Source: JBFFXF01 sp041569895
GTDB lineage: Bacteria; Planctomycetota; UBA8108; JACQVS01
NCBI GenBank assembly: GCA_041569895.1
Contig: JBFFXF010000292.1
Coordinates: 1 to 8,885 of the forward strand
Direction of reading: 5' to 3'
Length of the DNA: 8,885 nt
Shown in pieces: positions 6,954 to 8,885 of this stretch. The first letter of the stretch is position 1, and every line of letters begins with the position of its first letter. A program made the translations under genes and the position numbers. The notes under the pieces are model-generated. The model was not told where the DNA came from. It was given only the letters and a program-made list of their open reading frames with translations, and made no database searches.

Positions 6954-7993
6954 GCACCCGAAATCGATCGATCGAGGCGAATTTCGACGAGTGGTCGCGA
7001 CGTGTCCTGAGCACGATCGACCGCGAGCGATGGTTCGCGGCGGTCAACTTTCGCGTCATCGTCGAATACCGCTCCAGGAAGGCGCTCCCGCTGTTTCTCC
7101 CGCTGCTGCGCGACGGCAATCTCACGGTGCGCCGGCAGGCCGTCAGTTCCGCGATGGCGTTCACGTCGACACCGGTGCGCGGGAGGGCCAGGGCATCGGT
7201 GAACGCTGCGCTCCGGGATGCGCTCCGGGACGATGACACCCTCGTTCGAGTCCGCGCGGCGCGCGTGTTGCTCGCTCTCCGTGTCGGGAGCACGGACGCC
7301 CTCGCAGTACTCGAGCCGCTCGCCGCGGACGCCGACGAAGAAGTCCGCGCCGAGGCCGTCGAGGCGCTCGGGCATACCGACGAGCCGGACGACGACGTCG
7401 TGGCGATCATCGAGCGCGCTCTCGAGGACGAGAACGAGCGTGTCCGGGCCTTCGCGGCGCACACCGCTGCGGGCTGGTGGGGGAGGTGCGAGGGCGCCGT
7501 GCCGATCCTGCTCCGTGGGCTCGACGATCCCGATCCACTGGTCCGCGCGTCGTTCGCCAGCGCTCTCCACAAGGTGACGTGGCAGAAGCCGCTCGACCTG
7601 GCGACGGTCGCTGACCTGCTCGGCCGCTCCGACCCGGCGATCCGTCGCGCCGCAGCCGGTCTTCTCCAGACCCACCACCGGCGTTCACGGCAGGCGGTGC
7701 AGCTCCTCACCGACGCGCTGGCGGACCATGACCGGGGTGTCCGGTCCGCCGCCGCCGTCGGCCTCGGCAACCGCGGCTGGCGAGCCGTGCGCGCGCTGTC
7801 GCGCCTGTGGAGGGCGTTCCGATCGGAGCGTCGGCCATTCGAGCGCTGGTGGCTTTTCCTCTCGATGGAGAGAGTGCTCGTCCCGGTGATCCCGCCGCTG
7901 ACGTCGGCGACGGTTGTCGTGTTGCTTGTGGTGAGAGTCCTCTACGCCCTGACGCCCGCGGTGCTGCGGCCACACTGGCGCTTCCGCTTTTGA
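6950..7993 (+). CDS. HEAT-repeat protein with C-terminal membrane anchor
   Basis: This gives 347 residues from the ATG at 6950, which overlaps the previous stop as ATGA, the usual sign of translational coupling. The frame is open back to 6386, but that extension would overlap the anchored-protein gene completely and has no motif. At least seven HEAT / PBS-lyase-type helical repeats are visible, at roughly residues 44-72, 83-112, 117-143, 150-176, 182-208, 216-242 and 248-275. They have the typical D-x-[DN]-x-x-VR-x-x-A-x-x-A-L pattern (for example ADADEEVRAEAVEALG). A hydrophobic segment near residues 309-335 (PLTSATVVVLLVVRVLYAL) would anchor the C-terminus in the membrane, leaving the repeat solenoid in the cytoplasm. 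HEAT solenoids bind proteins; the partner is unknown. The upstream anchored protein is a natural candidate, though its soluble part is predicted on the other side of the membrane. The stop codon lies at the edge of the duplicated tRNA end. Confidence 0.85.
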   Translation: MSTRNRSIEANFDEWSRRVLSTIDRERWFAAVNFRVIVEYRSRKALPLFLPLLRDGNLTVRRQAVSSAMAFTSTPVRGRARASVNAALRDALRDDDTLVRVRAARVLLALRVGSTDALAVLEPLAADADEEVRAEAVEALGHTDEPDDDVVAIIERALEDENERVRAFAAHTAAGWWGRCEGAVPILLRGLDDPDPLVRASFASALHKVTWQKPLDLATVADLLGRSDPAIRRAAAGLLQTHHRRSRQAVQLLTDALADHDRGVRSAAAVGLGNRGWRAVRALSRLWRAFRSERRPFERWWLFLSMERVLVPVIPPLTSATVVVLLVVRVLYALTPAVLRPHWRFRF

Positions 7994-8020
7994 ACTGGCG
8001 CACCCGCCAGGACTCGAACC
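7993..8020. repeat. 28-base duplicate of the tRNA-Arg 3' end (copy 1)
   Basis: This stretch is identical to 8068-8095. On the minus strand it reads the last two bases of the T-stem 5' arm, the T-loop TTCGAGT, the T-stem 3' arm, the acceptor 3' arm, discriminator G, CCA, and three bases beyond (GTT). The rest of a tRNA is absent upstream of it, so it is a 3' fragment and not a gene. Its first base is the last base of the HEAT gene stop codon. Such 3'-end copies are what tRNA-targeting tyrosine integrases leave as attachment sites, but no integrase is present and the two copies start only 75 bases apart. Confidence 0.85.
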
Positions 8021-8021
8021 C

Positions 8022-8047
8022 CAAACGCGACCAGGCGGGAGCGTTTG
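8022..8047. repeat. Inverted repeat between the two tRNA 3' copies
   Basis: CAAACGC (8022-8028) and GCGTTTG (8041-8047) form a seven-base-pair stem with a 12-base loop. No T-run follows on either strand. It lies downstream of both the convergent HEAT gene and the tRNA, so it could be a weak bidirectional transcription stop or a relic of the inserted 75-base unit. Confidence 0.4.
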
Positions 8048-8067
8048 ACGTGTTCGCTTCTCGGTGA

Positions 8068-8095
8068 AACTGGCGCACCCGCCAGGACTCGAACC
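8068..8095. repeat. 28-base tRNA 3' end repeat (copy 2, within the intact tRNA)
   Basis: This is the matching copy of 7993-8020. It covers the 3' part of the intact tRNA-Arg plus three bases beyond CCA. Identity stops at 8095/8020, inside the T-stem 5' arm. Confidence 0.85.
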
Positions 8096-8147
8096 TGGAA
8101 CCATTGGCTTCGAAGGCCACTACTCTATCCAATTGAGCTACGGGTGC
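8071..8147 (-). tRNA. tRNA-Arg, anticodon TCG
   Basis: A 77-base cloverleaf on the minus strand, with encoded CCA at 8073-8071. The acceptor is GCACCCG/CGGGTGC with discriminator G. T8 A9 are followed by a D-arm GCTC-AATTGGATA-GAGT, with a G-T wobble closing pair. The anticodon arm is GTGGC-CTTCGAA-GCCAA, giving anticodon TCG, which reads CGA and probably other CGN codons. The variable loop has five bases and the T-arm is CCAGG-TTCGAGT-CCTGG. The overall plan matches bacterial tRNA-Arg of the CGN family. One oddity is a G-A mismatch at the outermost anticodon-stem pair (27-43). Confidence 0.96.
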
Positions 8148-8174
8148 GCCGTGGTCCTCTCGTGGCCGGGGGGG

Positions 8175-8180
8175 ATTATA
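8175..8180 (-). promoter_or_regulatory. -10 element of the tRNA-Arg promoter
   Basis: The minus strand reads a perfect TATAAT in a strongly GC-rich setting. Transcription would start near 8168, about 20 bases ahead of the mature tRNA 5' end at 8147, a normal 5' leader for RNase P removal. At 17-base spacing the -35 position reads TTCCGC (8198-8203), a weak match. A run of seven G residues on the plus strand lies between the -10 and the start site. Confidence 0.6.
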
Positions 8181-8329
8181 ACGCGGCGGTGCGCGGGGCG
8201 GAACGGGGGAGTTGAGGCGATTCGCGCGCGCGCGGGTGGTTTGTGTGGGGGGCGACGATAGGATGGCGCCGGTTCGTGTTGCGCCTCATGCCACCTGCTC
8301 ACCTGCTCACGAAAGGAAGCGTCCGATCG

Positions 8330-8758
8330 ATGAGAGTGATACGGGAGTTCAAGGAGTTCGCCGTCAAGGGCAGCGTCGTCGACATGGCCGTGGGGATCAT
8401 CATCGGCGGCGCGTTCGGCACCGTCGTCAAGTCGCTCGTGTCCGATGTGATCATGCCGCCGATCGGTGTCGTGGTGGGTGGTGTCGACTTCAGCGATCTG
8501 TTCCTGACGCTCGGCGGGGGCAGCCATGATTCGCTCGCCGCCGCGCGGGAGGCCGGCGCGCCGACGATCAACTACGGACTGTTCCTGAACAACGTGATCA
8601 GCTTTCTGATCGTCGCCTTCGCCGTCTTCCTCCTCGTCAAGTCCGTCAACTCGCTCCGGCGCAAGGAAGAGGCTGCCGCGAAGCCGCCCCCCGGCCCCTC
8701 CGCCGAGGAGAAGCTGCTCACCGAGATCCGCGACCTGCTGAAGAGCTCCTCCGGCTAG
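8330..8758 (+). CDS. mscL: Large-conductance mechanosensitive channel MscL
   Basis: This gives 142 residues, normal for MscL (136 in Escherichia coli). The protein is a homopentameric inner-membrane pore that opens under membrane tension and releases solutes on osmotic downshock. The amphipathic N-terminal helix is MRVIREFKEFAVKGSVVD. TM1 spans about residues 15-45 with the gate-region pattern VVDMAVGIIIGGAFGTVVKS, followed by the conserved VSDVIMPP. The periplasmic loop is about 50-79. TM2 is about 81-104 (NYGLFLNNVISFLIVAFAVF), then a basic SLRRKEE segment and the conserved C-terminal bundle helix LLTEIRDLLKS. The ATG at 8330 was chosen because the family begins exactly here; the in-frame codon at 8243 would add 29 residues foreign to MscL. 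AAGGA (8313-8317) lies 12 bases upstream. The gene stands alone, divergent from the tRNA. No good promoter was seen in 8181-8329. Confidence 0.97.
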   Translation: MRVIREFKEFAVKGSVVDMAVGIIIGGAFGTVVKSLVSDVIMPPIGVVVGGVDFSDLFLTLGGGSHDSLAAAREAGAPTINYGLFLNNVISFLIVAFAVFLLVKSVNSLRRKEEAAAKPPPGPSAEEKLLTEIRDLLKSSSG

Positions 8759-8821
8759 TACGCCTGCGCCGAAATCCTCAAGGTTTCAGGAGCGTAGCCC
8801 AGAGAGACACGAACTCGAATT

Positions 8822-8885
8822 CCGTGGTGCGTGACCGTGGTGCGTGACCGTGACCGTGGTCCGTGACCGTGACCGTGACCGTGAC
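8822..8885. repeat. Composite CCGTGA hexamer tandem array reaching the window edge
   Basis: The array is built from a hexamer (CCGTGA or GCGTGA) and a heptamer (CCGTGGT). In order: heptamer plus GCGTGA (8822-8834), the same again (8835-8847), a hexamer (8848-8853), heptamer plus CCGTGA (8854-8866), then three exact CCGTGA hexamers (8867-8884) and one more base at the edge. It becomes more uniform to the right, so it probably continues. It starts 64 bases after the mscL stop and no coding frame is evident. Short GC-rich hexamer arrays like this usually arise by slippage. Confidence 0.9.

Noticed and set aside
7994..8070. A second, degenerate tRNA gene
   Set aside because: Only the 3' end matches. 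Upstream on the minus strand there is no D-arm GCTC box, no anticodon arm and no matching acceptor 5' strand.
8764..8790. Intrinsic terminator after mscL
   Set aside because: GAAATCC/GGTTTC and TCCT/AGGA pair only imperfectly, and there is no T-run.
8822..8885. CRISPR-like array
   Set aside because: Units are only 6-13 bases and contiguous, with no spacers, so this is a simple tandem repeat.

Overview
The window is GC-rich and bacterial. Its genes are tightly packed coding strands with GTG and ATG starts, Shine-Dalgarno-like sites, a tRNA with an encoded CCA end, and an MscL-type channel. The lineage cannot be fixed from the sequence. A twin-arginine-type exported protein with esterase, discoidin-like and toroid regions, next to a carboxypeptidase-regulatory-like lipoprotein and a HEAT-repeat protein, would suit a free-living heterotroph of the Acidobacteriota, Planctomycetota or Myxococcota kind. 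That is inference only.

Left part (1-1118, minus strand): a probable secreted lipoprotein with a carboxypeptidase-regulatory-like domain is followed, 47 bases downstream, by the first 24 codons of a GTG-started dihydrofolate-reductase-like (RibD C-terminal family) gene that runs off the left edge. A 365-base gap separates this pair from a short plus-strand gene (1484-1891) for an unrecognised four-helix membrane protein. That gene converges on the largest gene of the window.

Centre (1951-6108, minus strand): one 1385-residue exported protein holds an intact acetyl-xylan-esterase-like alpha/beta hydrolase, a second hydrolase-like region that has lost its nucleophile, a discoidin (F5/8 type C)-like carbohydrate-binding region, and a long alpha-helical C-terminal region resembling an (alpha/alpha) toroid of the glycan lyase/hydrolase kind. 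It is most simply read as a carbohydrate-degrading enzyme acting outside the cytoplasm. Its upstream gap (6109-6482) is shared with a divergent plus-strand pair and contains a long interrupted hairpin.

Right part (6483-8885): a membrane-anchored small protein with a lipocalin-like look and a membrane-anchored HEAT-repeat protein are translationally coupled by an ATGA overlap. Next come a 28-base copy of the 3' end of a tRNA-Arg gene, the complete tRNA-Arg(TCG) on the minus strand with a perfect TATAAT upstream, and a divergent mscL. The window ends inside a composite CCGTGA hexamer tandem repeat.

I found no CRISPR array, transposase, integrase, toxin-antitoxin pair or recognisable defence system. 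The items most worth following up are the multidomain esterase/toroid fusion, the duplicated tRNA 3' end, and the composite terminal repeat.
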